A DNA stretch of 64,000 nucleotides. Origin: Aurantiacibacter sediminis (GTDB lineage Bacteria > Pseudomonadota > Alphaproteobacteria > Sphingomonadales > Sphingomonadaceae). The stretch is taken from positions 186,001 to 250,000 of the forward strand of contig NZ_JAEANY010000003.1 of the NCBI RefSeq assembly GCF_016019885.1, in the 5' to 3' direction. This document shows positions 19,800 through 27,386 of this stretch, one piece after another; positions within the stretch are counted from its first letter, which is position 1, and each line of letters opens with the position of its first letter. The translations under genes were made by a program, and so were the position numbers. The notes under the pieces are model-generated. The model saw only the letters and a list, made by a program, of their open reading frames with translations. It had not been told where the DNA came from and did no database searches.

Positions 19800-19982
19800 T
19801 TAAAGACCTTTGGGCTCAATAACCTGGCGACCATTGTAATGGCCACAGGCATTGCAAAGCATGTGCGGACGCTTCAGCTCGCCGCAGTTTGAGCATTCGT
19901 GGAATGCCTCAACCTTAAGCGAATCGTGAGCCCGGCGATTGCCCCGGCGATGCGGTGAAACTTTTCTCTTAGGGACAGCCAT
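19800..19982 (-). CDS. rpmF: 50S ribosomal protein L32
   Basis: 60 residues starting [20 protein letters not shown]. Two CxxC pairs (CSNCGE and CNACGH) show this is the zinc-binding form. It heads the rpmF-plsX-fabH-ihfA-merR operon. The open frame to 20054 is upstream sequence, not protein. Confidence 0.97.
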   Translation of the reverse strand: MAVPKRKVSPHRRGNRRAHDSLKVEAFHECSNCGELKRPHMLCNACGHYNGRQVIEPKGL

Positions 19983-20175
19983 GGCGGCACCTGTTCCTGT
20001 AAACTGATTAAAACTGTTGGATGCCGCCCTAGGCGATGGCTTCCACCCGCGCAAGCGCGGCGGAGAACAATCTCGCAGGATACGGCGAAGGCGCGCGCTA
20101 TACCGATTTTTCTGAGCGTTGCAAGCATTGCGGACAGCGTTAAGGCTGCAATTGAGTTCGAATCGGGAGCACGCA

Positions 20176-20571
20176 ATGCCGGACCTTCACATTACCCTGC
20201 TGAGCGCGGGAATCGCAGCGCTGATCAATCTCTGGCATTTCTGGCGCTGCGGGCGTGCGCGGCAGAAAGGCAGTATCGCGCACGGCGATGGCGGCGATGT
20301 GAGCCTGCAGCGAGCCATGCGTGCGCACAGCAATTTCACCGAATACACTCCGCTGTTCTTGCTTTTGGTCTTCGTGCTGGAAATCACCGCCCATTCGGGC
20401 TGGCTGCTCGGCGTTGCGGCTGGCCTATTTCTAATCGGACGCGTGTTTCACGCGATCGGTTTGAATTCTGACAAGGCCGGAATGCTGCGGATGATCGGCA
20501 TGCTATGCACGCTCATCCCGACGCTGGGGCTGGCGATCGCGGCAATTCTTGCGGGCGTGAAGCTGATTTAG
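20176..20571 (+). CDS. MAPEG-family membrane protein
   Basis: 131 residues with four hydrophobic helices. The motif [17 protein letters not shown] between helices 1 and 2 matches the MAPEG glutathione-transferase-like family (R-x-H-x-N-x-x-E). Substrate unknown. ATG at 20176. The stop TAG overlaps the stop of the convergent desaturase gene (20568-20571). Confidence 0.85.
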   Translation: MPDLHITLLSAGIAALINLWHFWRCGRARQKGSIAHGDGGDVSLQRAMRAHSNFTEYTPLFLLLVFVLEITAHSGWLLGVAAGLFLIGRVFHAIGLNSDKAGMLRMIGMLCTLIPTLGLAIAAILAGVKLI

Positions 20572-21500
20572 AGCACGGCTTTGAGCGAGCGCTTCCGGTC
20601 GGGCATATCCTTGGGGAGGCACACATCCCAGACAAGACCGCATTTTTGCAGAAACGCAATCAACGCATACCCCCAATCGCTTTGGCCCGGATAAATCCCG
20701 ATCCTTGCTGATCCCGGATAGGCATGGTGGTTATTGTGCCAAGCCTCCCCCATCGTCGGGATAGCCGCCCACGGGACATCGTGAGCCTGAACACCGGCAT
20801 CGCGCACCAGGTTGCGTTGCGGACCTTTTCGGTGAGCGAAATAGCCGACAAGCCAGTGGCCGTGGACAGTTATCGCAACGCGGGCACAAATTCCCCAAAC
20901 GACCCAGCCCCAGCCGCCAATAGCGAACAGAAGCAGCGCCAGCGGTAGCTGATGGAGCATCCACGAAGCTTCGAGAAAGCGCAGGAAACGGTTATTGCCG
21001 ACTTCGCCGAGATCGAATTGCGGCGGCCTTTCTAGTTCGAGCCGACAGTGTAATTGCCACCAGGCGTCTTTCCAGATTGGTGAGCGGTGCGAGAGATAGG
21101 GATGGCATTTCGCTTGGCGCTGAGCCCAATCCCGCAGATCATGGGTCTTGATGATCCAATGCGGGCCACTCATCCCTGCCAACACACCGCACCAAATCAG
21201 GAAATACCGCAATGGCTCAACCGTCCTAAAACTCTGATGGATGAGCAGCCTGTGAAAGCCGAGCGAATGGCCAAGTAGTATGAAGGCGCCGGAAAGAAGG
21301 GCGAAAATGGCAAAGGCGCCCAAGCTGAACGTTTGTGGGCCGAACATCAAAGCGACAAGCAGCATCCCGCCATTCCACAAAGAATGCACGGGATCCCAAC
21401 GCACCCTGCCCTGCACGGCGTCAGCACCGACATCGGATGCAATGCAGTTCACCTCACACCTGTCCCTCGTCGTTGACTGTGCTGCATTCAGTGATCGCAT
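20568..21500 (-). CDS. Membrane fatty-acid desaturase with atypical second histidine box
   Basis: 310 residues, several transmembrane segments. First box HSLGFH and third box EAWHNNHH are clear, and match the acyl-CoA desaturase family. Where the second box is normally HRxHH, this protein has KTHDLRDWAQRQAKCH followed by YLSHR, so the iron ligands are arranged differently, as in a subgroup of desaturase-like proteins I recall only in outline. Probably makes cis-unsaturated fatty acids in membrane lipids. A perfect 10-bp inverted repeat lies upstream of the ATG at 21500. Confidence 0.8.
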   Translation of the reverse strand: MRSLNAAQSTTRDRCEVNCIASDVGADAVQGRVRWDPVHSLWNGGMLLVALMFGPQTFSLGAFAIFALLSGAFILLGHSLGFHRLLIHQSFRTVEPLRYFLIWCGVLAGMSGPHWIIKTHDLRDWAQRQAKCHPYLSHRSPIWKDAWWQLHCRLELERPPQFDLGEVGNNRFLRFLEASWMLHQLPLALLLFAIGGWGWVVWGICARVAITVHGHWLVGYFAHRKGPQRNLVRDAGVQAHDVPWAAIPTMGEAWHNNHHAYPGSARIGIYPGQSDWGYALIAFLQKCGLVWDVCLPKDMPDRKRSLKAVL

Positions 21501-21512
21501 GATCCGCCCCTT

Positions 21513-21542
21513 TAGTAATTTCTGTAATGTCCGAAATTACTA
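21513..21542. promoter_or_regulatory. Operator candidate: perfect inverted repeat upstream of the desaturase gene
   Basis: TAGTAATTTC, a 10-base spacer, then GAAATTACTA: 10-bp perfect arms spanning 30 bases, starting 12 nt upstream of the desaturase ATG. It is AT-rich and has no T-run, so a regulator site is more likely than a terminator. Confidence 0.6.
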
Positions 21543-21610
21543 GATCAAAAGCTCGCGCAATGCAAATTGCCTTTCGATCAGGGGTGGGAGCTTGCTGTCA
21601 GACGCCTTAG

Positions 21611-22276
21611 TCAGTGACGGGCCATCGCCGAATCGCCGACGAAGGGGTTGCTCTCCCGCTCTTTGCCAAAGGTGCTCGTCGGGCCGTGGCCGGGTACGAA
21701 GGTCACTGCGTCGCCCAGCGGCCAAAGTTTCTGTGTGATTGCATCGAGCAGGCTCTGGTGATCGCTCATCGGGAAATCGGTGCGGCCGATGCTGCCGTTG
21801 AAGATGACGTCGCCAACGAAGGCGAAATTTGTCGGGCGGTGGAAGAACACCACATGGCCGGGCGTGTGGCCGGGGCAATGGATGACTTCCAGCATCACCT
21901 CGCCAAAGCTCACCGTGTCGCCATCGTCAAGCCAGCGCGTCGGCTCAAACACCTCGCATTGCATGCCGAAGCGCGGGCCATCTTCATTGAGGCGGCTAAT
22001 CCAGAAGCGATCGGCCTCATGCGGCCCTTCGATAGGCAGCCCCAGTTCCTTCGCCAGCATGCCTGCCTGCCCGCAGTGATCGGCATGGCCGTGGGTGAGG
22101 ATGATCTTCTCGAGCGTCACGCTGGCCTTGGCGACCGCCGCCTTGAGCTTCTCCAGCTCTCCGCCCGGATCGACCAGAACGCCGCGCATGGTCTTGGTGC
22201 ACCAGACAAGCGAGCAGTTCTGCTGAAACGGTGTGACAGGCACGATAACGGCATTGATGGCAGCTTGATTACTCAT
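21611..22276 (-). CDS. MBL-fold metallo-hydrolase (glyoxalase II-like)
   Basis: 221 residues. Dinuclear metal ligands: THGHADHCGQ (His62, His64, Asp66, His67), the later His in IHCPGHTPGH, and the bridging Asp in FVGDVIFNGSIGRTD. This pattern fits the glyoxalase II / persulfide-dioxygenase-like group of the family; which one cannot be told from the sequence alone. ATG at 22276, divergent from the GNAT gene. Confidence 0.87.
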   Translation of the reverse strand: MSNQAAINAVIVPVTPFQQNCSLVWCTKTMRGVLVDPGGELEKLKAAVAKASVTLEKIILTHGHADHCGQAGMLAKELGLPIEGPHEADRFWISRLNEDGPRFGMQCEVFEPTRWLDDGDTVSFGEVMLEVIHCPGHTPGHVVFFHRPTNFAFVGDVIFNGSIGRTDFPMSDHQSLLDAITQKLWPLGDAVTFVPGHGPTSTFGKERESNPFVGDSAMARH

Positions 22277-22328
22277 GCTGGTTCAAATGGCGGTGACGCG
22301 GCGCGCTTGCAAGCGTAGAAGCATCGTC

Positions 22329-22790
22329 ATGAGCGCCCTGATCATTCGCGATGCCACGCTGGACGACCTCCAATTCATCGCCGCGCTTGGCGATGCGGAT
22401 GAGGTTACAGCGGCCCGCGATCCCCTTCGCAAGGATCACGCAGTACAGATGCGCGACGGGTTTATGGCGATCACTTCCGACCCGAACCATCGACTACTGA
22501 TTGCCGAGCGAAATGGCGGCCGTGTAGGCAGCTTCCAGCTAAGCTTCATTCCGGGCGTCTCGCGCCGCGGTGCATGGCGCGGCCAGATCGAAAGCGTCCG
22601 CGTCGCCGCAGAATTTCGCAGCCAGGGCATTGGTGAAGAAATGGTGCGCTGGGCGATTGCGCAGTGCGAAGCGCGCGACTGCTGCATCGTCCAACTCACC
22701 AGCGATCGCCAACGCGAAGCCGCGCACAGGTTTTACGAGCGGCTGGGATTCGAGCCGAGCCACACGGGGTTTAAGCTGAAGCCTGATTAA
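22329..22790 (+). CDS. GNAT-family N-acetyltransferase
   Basis: 153 residues. The acetyl-CoA loop is seen in ESVRVAAEFRSQGIGEEMVRW (R/Q-x-x-G-x-G/A form) and the family ending RFYERLGFEPSH. Substrate unknown. ATG at 22329. Stops of this gene and the convergent S24 regulator share TTAA (22787-22790). Confidence 0.87.
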   Translation: MSALIIRDATLDDLQFIAALGDADEVTAARDPLRKDHAVQMRDGFMAITSDPNHRLLIAERNGGRVGSFQLSFIPGVSRRGAWRGQIESVRVAAEFRSQGIGEEMVRWAIAQCEARDCCIVQLTSDRQREAAHRFYERLGFEPSHTGFKLKPD

Positions 22791-23419
22791 ACCCGCCCGC
22801 TTTTCCAAACCACGCGGCCGATCACTTCGAAATCCTCTGCCTTCACCTGGATTGGCGGGTAGGCGAGGTTCTGGCTGAGCAGGCTGAAGCGCCCTGCCCC
22901 CTGGTTAGCGACGCGTTTGACGAGGAGGCTGTCATCCAGGCGCACGACATGGACACCATCTCGAAACGGCTGTTCGCGGCAGTCGACGAGGACTTCATCG
23001 CCTTCGCGCAGCAGAGGTTCCATCGAATCCCCCACTACGCGGATCGCCGATAGCTGTGCGCCGTCGAGCCCCTGTTCGGCCAGCCATTTCTTCGAGAAGC
23101 GGAAGGCGTCGAAGGCATCTTCCTGCAAAGCGACCGCGCCCGGCCCTGCGGATGCATCCACCTCAAGCCGGGGTACTTCCACCCAATCGCCGCGATTCGC
23201 TGGTGTATAGGATTTATCCTTGGGAGCCCCCAGTTCGCTCTCCGGAATCCCGAGAAATTCAGCCAGCTTGCGCCGGTCCTCTTCCTCCAGCTTCTTGGGA
23301 CTACCCTTTGAAATATATTGCTGAAGATACGTACCATTCCGCCCGATCATGCGGGAAAGTGCCGCAAGACTGCTGCCCTTCGCTTTGGCCGCGGCAGCCA
23401 GTTTCTCGCGTGAACTCAT
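22787..23419 (-). CDS. LexA/CI-like S24 self-cleaving transcriptional regulator
   Basis: 210 residues. An N-terminal helix-turn-helix (KGSSLAALSRMIGRNGTYLQQYI) is joined to an S24 peptidase domain with the Ser/Lys dyad: Ser132 in VVGDSMEPLLREGD and Lys168 in SLLVKRVANQG. A likely autocleavage bond is Ala91-Gly92 in DASAGPGA. It should act as a repressor inactivated by self-cleavage, as LexA and lambda CI are (family knowledge). It faces two small genes, and four TCCTA half-sites lie directly upstream of it. LexA proper is a different, longer form; this is not it. Confidence 0.85.
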   Translation of the reverse strand: MSSREKLAAAAKAKGSSLAALSRMIGRNGTYLQQYISKGSPKKLEEEDRRKLAEFLGIPESELGAPKDKSYTPANRGDWVEVPRLEVDASAGPGAVALQEDAFDAFRFSKKWLAEQGLDGAQLSAIRVVGDSMEPLLREGDEVLVDCREQPFRDGVHVVRLDDSLLVKRVANQGAGRFSLLSQNLAYPPIQVKAEDFEVIGRVVWKSGRV

Positions 23420-23426
23420 GGCAATT

Positions 23427-23483
23427 TCCTATCGTGATGAACAAATTCTTCCTACACGATGTATTTTTCCTAGACAAGTAGGA
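23427..23483. promoter_or_regulatory. TCCTA half-site array (operator candidate for the S24 regulator)
   Basis: Direct TCCTA at 23427, 23450 and 23468, and inverted TAGGA at 23479. The last two make TCCTA-N6-TAGGA. Spacing is 23 and 18 bases. The array lies 8-64 nt upstream of the S24 regulator start. Confidence 0.6.
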
Positions 23484-23566
23484 TTTCACGCGCTGTTTTA
23501 TATCCATCGAGTCGGCGCTGAGTCGCTGGCAGAGTAGTTCAATGTCAGCTGTGAGGGGTCACACGC

Positions 23567-23755
23567 ATGCTCATCCGCAAGATCGAAGTCTTTCTCCGCC
23601 ACACCCGAATGCCGCCGACAAAATTCGGCCGCCTCGCCGCGCGCGATCCGCGCTTCGTGCTCGATCTGCGCAACGGGCGCATTCCCCGCTCTCGCACGGA
23701 AAAACGAGTAGAACATTTCATGAACGAATATCGGGAGACCACAGGTGCATACTGA
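23567..23755 (+). CDS. Small HTH-like protein, Cro-like position
   Basis: 62 residues. The segment MPPTKFGRLAARDPRFVLDLRNGR looks like a compact helix-turn-helix (x-FGR-x-x-x-x-DP-x-F-V-x-D-L-x-x-GR), seen in small alphaproteobacterial proteins of unknown role. It is divergent from the S24 repressor; GAGGGG lies before the ATG at 23567. Its stop overlaps the next gene's start by 11 bases. Whether it binds DNA is inferred. Confidence 0.55.
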   Translation: MLIRKIEVFLRHTRMPPTKFGRLAARDPRFVLDLRNGRIPRSRTEKRVEHFMNEYRETTGAY

Positions 23756-24095
23756 TCGCAAGCCGCCAAAACCACCGCGCACGCGCAAGGGTCCGCGCGA
23801 GAAACTGGCCGCTGCGCTGTGCGCACTCGCCAAGGATCAAGGGGCAATCCTCACCCATTCGGAGAAAAGCTGGGCGAGCATTACATTCGCCGGTGCCCGC
23901 CACCGGGTGGAAATGGAGTTTGTCGGTGAAGAGGCCGTCGATGCGGGTGAGTGCTTCATCGCATTCCTGCCCGAACACGAATTCGCGATCCCCGGCCAGT
24001 TGGTGGCCGACGCGGACATTGCCGAAGTCGATCACGTACTCGATCCGCCGCGCATGGTGGTGACGTGCGAGATATTGCTGCTGGAGGACGGATGA
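23745..24095 (+). CDS. Conserved-looking hypothetical protein next to the small HTH gene
   Basis: 116 residues from a GTG at 23745 that overlaps the end of the preceding small gene (out of frame), with GGGAGA just upstream. A basic N terminus (KPPKPPRTRKGPREK) is followed by an alpha/beta part: LCALAKDQGAILTHSEKSW, HRVEMEFVGEEAVDAGECF, LADADIAEVDHVL-like strands. No family recognised. Co-transcription with the 62-residue gene is likely. Confidence 0.55.
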   Translation: MHTDRKPPKPPRTRKGPREKLAAALCALAKDQGAILTHSEKSWASITFAGARHRVEMEFVGEEAVDAGECFIAFLPEHEFAIPGQLVADADIAEVDHVLDPPRMVVTCEILLLEDG

Positions 24096-24103
24096 ACAGG
24101 CTT

Positions 24104-24234
24104 CTCTCCCCTTGCGGGAGAGAAACGAAGACTTGGCAGCTCGCTGCCTAGTCAAAGTTGAAAGGGGGATGTTGCCTAGCCGCCCCCTCTCCTTCCGCCG
24201 CTTCGCGGCTCCCTCCTCTCCCGCGGGGGAGAGG
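24104..24234. repeat. Hairpin-rich intergenic stretch between two convergent genes
   Basis: Four short perfect inverted repeats: CTCTCCC/GGGAGAG (24104-24122), GGCAGC/GCTGCC (24135-24148), GCCGC/GCGGC (24197-24209) and CCTCTCCC/GGGAGAGG (24215-24234). The first and last share the same CTCTCCC arm. It separates two convergent genes and may stop transcription from both sides. Confidence 0.7.
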
Positions 24235-24242
24235 AATGAGGC

Positions 24243-25676
24243 TCAAGTCCGCCGGATCACCAGATTCCTGATCTCGGTCATGTCTTCCATCGCGAAGCGG
24301 ATCCCTTCGCGGCCGAGACCCGAATCCTTCACGCCGCCATAGGGCATGTTGTCGACGCGGTAACTCGGCACATCGTTGATAACGATCCCGCCGACTTCGA
24401 GCCGGTCCCACGCGTCGAACATGTGAAACAGATCGCGGGTAAAGATGCCGGCCTGCAGGCCGAACTCGCTGCGATTCACCTCTTCCAGCGCTTCGTCCAT
24501 CGTGGCGAAAGGCTGGAGGATCGCGAGCGGGCCGAAGGCTTCCTCGTTCAACGCCTGCGCGTGTTGATCGACTCCTTCGAGCAGCGTTGCCTCGAGCATA
24601 TTGCCTTCGCATCCGCCACCGCACAGCAGTGACGCGCCATTCGCCACAGCTTCGTCAATCCAGCCCTTCAGGCGCTGTGCCTCACCCTCGGAGATCATCG
24701 GGCCGATAAAGGTGTCACGGTTTTTCGGGTCACCCGATTTCAGCGTCTTCGTTTTCTCGACCAGCATCTCCTTGAACCGTTCGTACACATCTTCATGGAC
24801 CAGGATGCGCTGCACCCCGATACAGCTTTGTCCGGACTGGTAGAACGCACCGAACACGATCCGCTCAAGCGCGTCCTCCAGATCGGCATCATGATCGACC
24901 ACCACGGCAGCATTGCCGCCGAGTTCGAGCACGACTTTCTTCTTGCCGCTCTTGGTTTTAAGCTCCCAACCTACGGCGGGAGACCCTGTGAAACTGAGCA
25001 TTTTCAGCCGCACGTCTTCGGTAAACAGGGCTGCGCCATCGCGGCTTGCCGGCAGGATGCTGAATGCGCCTTCGGGCAAATCCGTCTCGGCGAGGATTTC
25101 GCCAATAATCAGCGCGCCAAGAGGGGTTTTGCTCGCCGGCTTCATCACGAAGGGACAACCGACTGCGATGGCAGGAGCGACTTTGTGCGCGGCGAGATTG
25201 AGCGGGAAATTGAAAGGCGAGATGAAACTGCATGGGCCGACCGGGTAGCGTTTCCAGATCGACTGATAGCCCTTGGCCCGCTCGCTGATGTCGAGCGGCA
25301 TGACTTCGCCATACATGCGCGTCGATTCCTCGGCAGCAATCTGGAAGGTATCAATCAGCCTTGTGACTTCGCCTTCGCTATCGCCGATCGGCTTACCCGC
25401 TTCGACGCACAGGGCATAGGCGAGCTCGTCAAACCGCTCACGGAACCTCTTTACGCAGTGATCGAGCACAGCCTTGCGCTCATAGCTCGCCATCCGCGCC
25501 ATCGGTTCTGCCGCAGCGACCGCGCCGGCAATGGCCTTGTCGATGATCTCCGGATCAGCCTGCGCGACGCGGAATGCGACTTCGCCAGTGTATTTGTCGA
25601 TCACTTCGAGATCGGTGTTCGGCTGCTCGGCCTTGTTGTTGAGATAGAGCGGGTAAGTGTCTTTGAGCTGGGGCAT
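24243..25676 (-). CDS. Aldehyde dehydrogenase family protein
   Basis: 477 residues, NAD(P)-dependent oxidation of an aldehyde to an acid. Catalytic Cys in QSGQSCIGVQR, base Glu in VVLELGGNAAV, cofactor strand SFTGSPAVGWE and the ending YGGVKDSGLGREG. It belongs to the same broad group as succinate-semialdehyde and glyceraldehyde-3-phosphate dehydrogenases; the substrate is not clear. ATG at 25676 with AGGAG just before. It is the last gene of the cysS-TPP enzyme operon, 22 nt after the preceding stop. Confidence 0.85.
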   Translation of the reverse strand: MPQLKDTYPLYLNNKAEQPNTDLEVIDKYTGEVAFRVAQADPEIIDKAIAGAVAAAEPMARMASYERKAVLDHCVKRFRERFDELAYALCVEAGKPIGDSEGEVTRLIDTFQIAAEESTRMYGEVMPLDISERAKGYQSIWKRYPVGPCSFISPFNFPLNLAAHKVAPAIAVGCPFVMKPASKTPLGALIIGEILAETDLPEGAFSILPASRDGAALFTEDVRLKMLSFTGSPAVGWELKTKSGKKKVVLELGGNAAVVVDHDADLEDALERIVFGAFYQSGQSCIGVQRILVHEDVYERFKEMLVEKTKTLKSGDPKNRDTFIGPMISEGEAQRLKGWIDEAVANGASLLCGGGCEGNMLEATLLEGVDQHAQALNEEAFGPLAILQPFATMDEALEEVNRSEFGLQAGIFTRDLFHMFDAWDRLEVGGIVINDVPSYRVDNMPYGGVKDSGLGREGIRFAMEDMTEIRNLVIRRT

Positions 25677-25698
25677 GGGAACTCCTCTCCCCTTCAAG

Positions 25699-27366
25699 TC
25701 ACAGCTTCTTGCTGAGTTCCTTGATGTCGTGATTGAGGATCTGGTCGTTCTCCGAATAGTCGACCGGGCAATCGATCACGTGCACGCCGGGCGTTTCGCA
25801 GCAATGTGCCAGCAATTCAGCAAGATGCGCTGTCGACTCCACGCGGTGGCCGATCGCGCCGTAGCTGTTGGCATAGTCGACGAAATCTGGATTACCGAAG
25901 TTGAGGCCGTAGTCTTCAAAACCCATATTCGCCTGCTTCCAGCGGATCATGCCGTACGCATCATCGCGCAATATCAGCACGGTCAGGTTCAGGCCGAGCC
26001 GCACAGCGGTTTCCAGTTCCTGGCTGTTCATCATGAAGCCACCATCGCCGCAGATCGCCATGACCTTGCGATCGGGATAGAGCATGGCGCTCATCATTGC
26101 TGACGGCAGCCCTGCACCCATGCTCGCCAGTGCATTGTCGAGCAGTACTGTATTCGGCAAGTAGGCTGTGTAATTGCGCGCGAACCAGATTTTGTAGATG
26201 CCGTTGTCGAGGCAGATGATACCGTCTTCGGGCATGGCTTCGCGCACTTGCCGAACGAGATGCGGCGGGAAGATCGGAAAGCGATCATCCTCTTTCAGCT
26301 TGTTCGCGTGTTCTTCCTCCGCGCGGCGATAGTGGGTCAGCGATTTCGCATCCCATTTGCCCTGCGGGACGATGTCTTCCTTGATCTGCCAAATGGCGTT
26401 GGCGATGTCGCCGATCGCCTCGATCTGCGGGAAGTACACCGGGTCCACCTCTGCCGTGCGGTAAGAGACATGGATGACTGTTGCTCCGCCGCGCTCCATG
26501 AAGAAGGGCGGCTTTTCGATCACGTCATGGCCAATGTTGACGATGCAGTCGCTCGCCTCGATCGCGCGGTGCACGAAGTCTCCTGAGGAGAGTGCGGCGC
26601 AACCGAGGAACAGCGGATGGCGCTCGTCGATCACGCCTTTGCCCATTTGCGTTGTGACGAAGGGGATTCCGGTCTTCTCGATGAACTGGCGAAGCATACG
26701 GCTCGTCATCTTGCGATTGGCGCCTGCGCCGATAACCAGCACCGGACGCTGCGCCGCTTCGAGCGCTTCGACCGCTTGCCGCACAGCCTTGTGCTCGGCA
26801 GAGGGACGACGCGCCACAGAGGCGGGGATCGGGCGAGCCGAACACTGCTCTTCAGCGATGTCTTCCGGCAGTTCGATATGCACGGCCCCCGGCTTCTCTT
26901 CCTCTGCCAGACGAAAGGCTTCGCGCACCCGGCTCGGGATGTTGTCACCCGCGGCGAGCTGCTGTGTGTATTTGGTGATCGGCCCCATCATCTCGACCAC
27001 GTCGAGTATCTGGAAGCGGCCCTGCTTGCTCGTCTTGATCGGCTTTTGCCCGGTGATCATCAGCATGGGCATGCCGCCGAGCTGGGCATAGGCACCCGCC
27101 GTTACCAGATTGGTCGCCCCCGGCCCCAGAGTTGCGAGGCAGACGCCGGTTTTGCCAGTATGCCGACCATAGGTCGCCGCCATAAAGCCTGCGCCCTGCT
27201 CATGCCGTGTGAGCACCAGCTTGATGCTGTCGCTCTTGGACAAGCTCTGCAGGAAGTCGAGATTCTCCTCCCCGGGCACGCCGAAGATGTACTCCACGCC
27301 TTCCTGCTCCAGGCATTCGATGAACAGGTCGGAGGCTTTTTGCGATGCGTTTGACGTCTCACTCAT
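25699..27366 (-). CDS. Acetolactate synthase-type TPP-dependent enzyme
   Basis: 555 residues. All three domains of the thiamine-diphosphate family are present: PYR domain with EGVEYIFGVPGEEN and catalytic Glu in TRHEQGAGFMAATYGR, a central domain, and the PP domain with the TPP-Mg motif GDGGFMMNSQELETAV. It resembles catabolic acetolactate synthase, which runs without a regulatory subunit; no ilvN-like gene is nearby. Joined with an aldehyde dehydrogenase, the pair may act on a 2-keto acid and its aldehyde product, but this is only inferred. Confidence 0.82.
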   Translation of the reverse strand: MSETSNASQKASDLFIECLEQEGVEYIFGVPGEENLDFLQSLSKSDSIKLVLTRHEQGAGFMAATYGRHTGKTGVCLATLGPGATNLVTAGAYAQLGGMPMLMITGQKPIKTSKQGRFQILDVVEMMGPITKYTQQLAAGDNIPSRVREAFRLAEEEKPGAVHIELPEDIAEEQCSARPIPASVARRPSAEHKAVRQAVEALEAAQRPVLVIGAGANRKMTSRMLRQFIEKTGIPFVTTQMGKGVIDERHPLFLGCAALSSGDFVHRAIEASDCIVNIGHDVIEKPPFFMERGGATVIHVSYRTAEVDPVYFPQIEAIGDIANAIWQIKEDIVPQGKWDAKSLTHYRRAEEEHANKLKEDDRFPIFPPHLVRQVREAMPEDGIICLDNGIYKIWFARNYTAYLPNTVLLDNALASMGAGLPSAMMSAMLYPDRKVMAICGDGGFMMNSQELETAVRLGLNLTVLILRDDAYGMIRWKQANMGFEDYGLNFGNPDFVDYANSYGAIGHRVESTAHLAELLAHCCETPGVHVIDCPVDYSENDQILNHDIKELSKKL

Positions 27367-27386
27367 GGCCTACCAACCTTCTCTCA

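Noticed and set aside
24795-25715. Plus-strand frame opposite the aldehyde dehydrogenase
   Set aside because: Shadow of a complete aldehyde dehydrogenase; no start or domain of its own.
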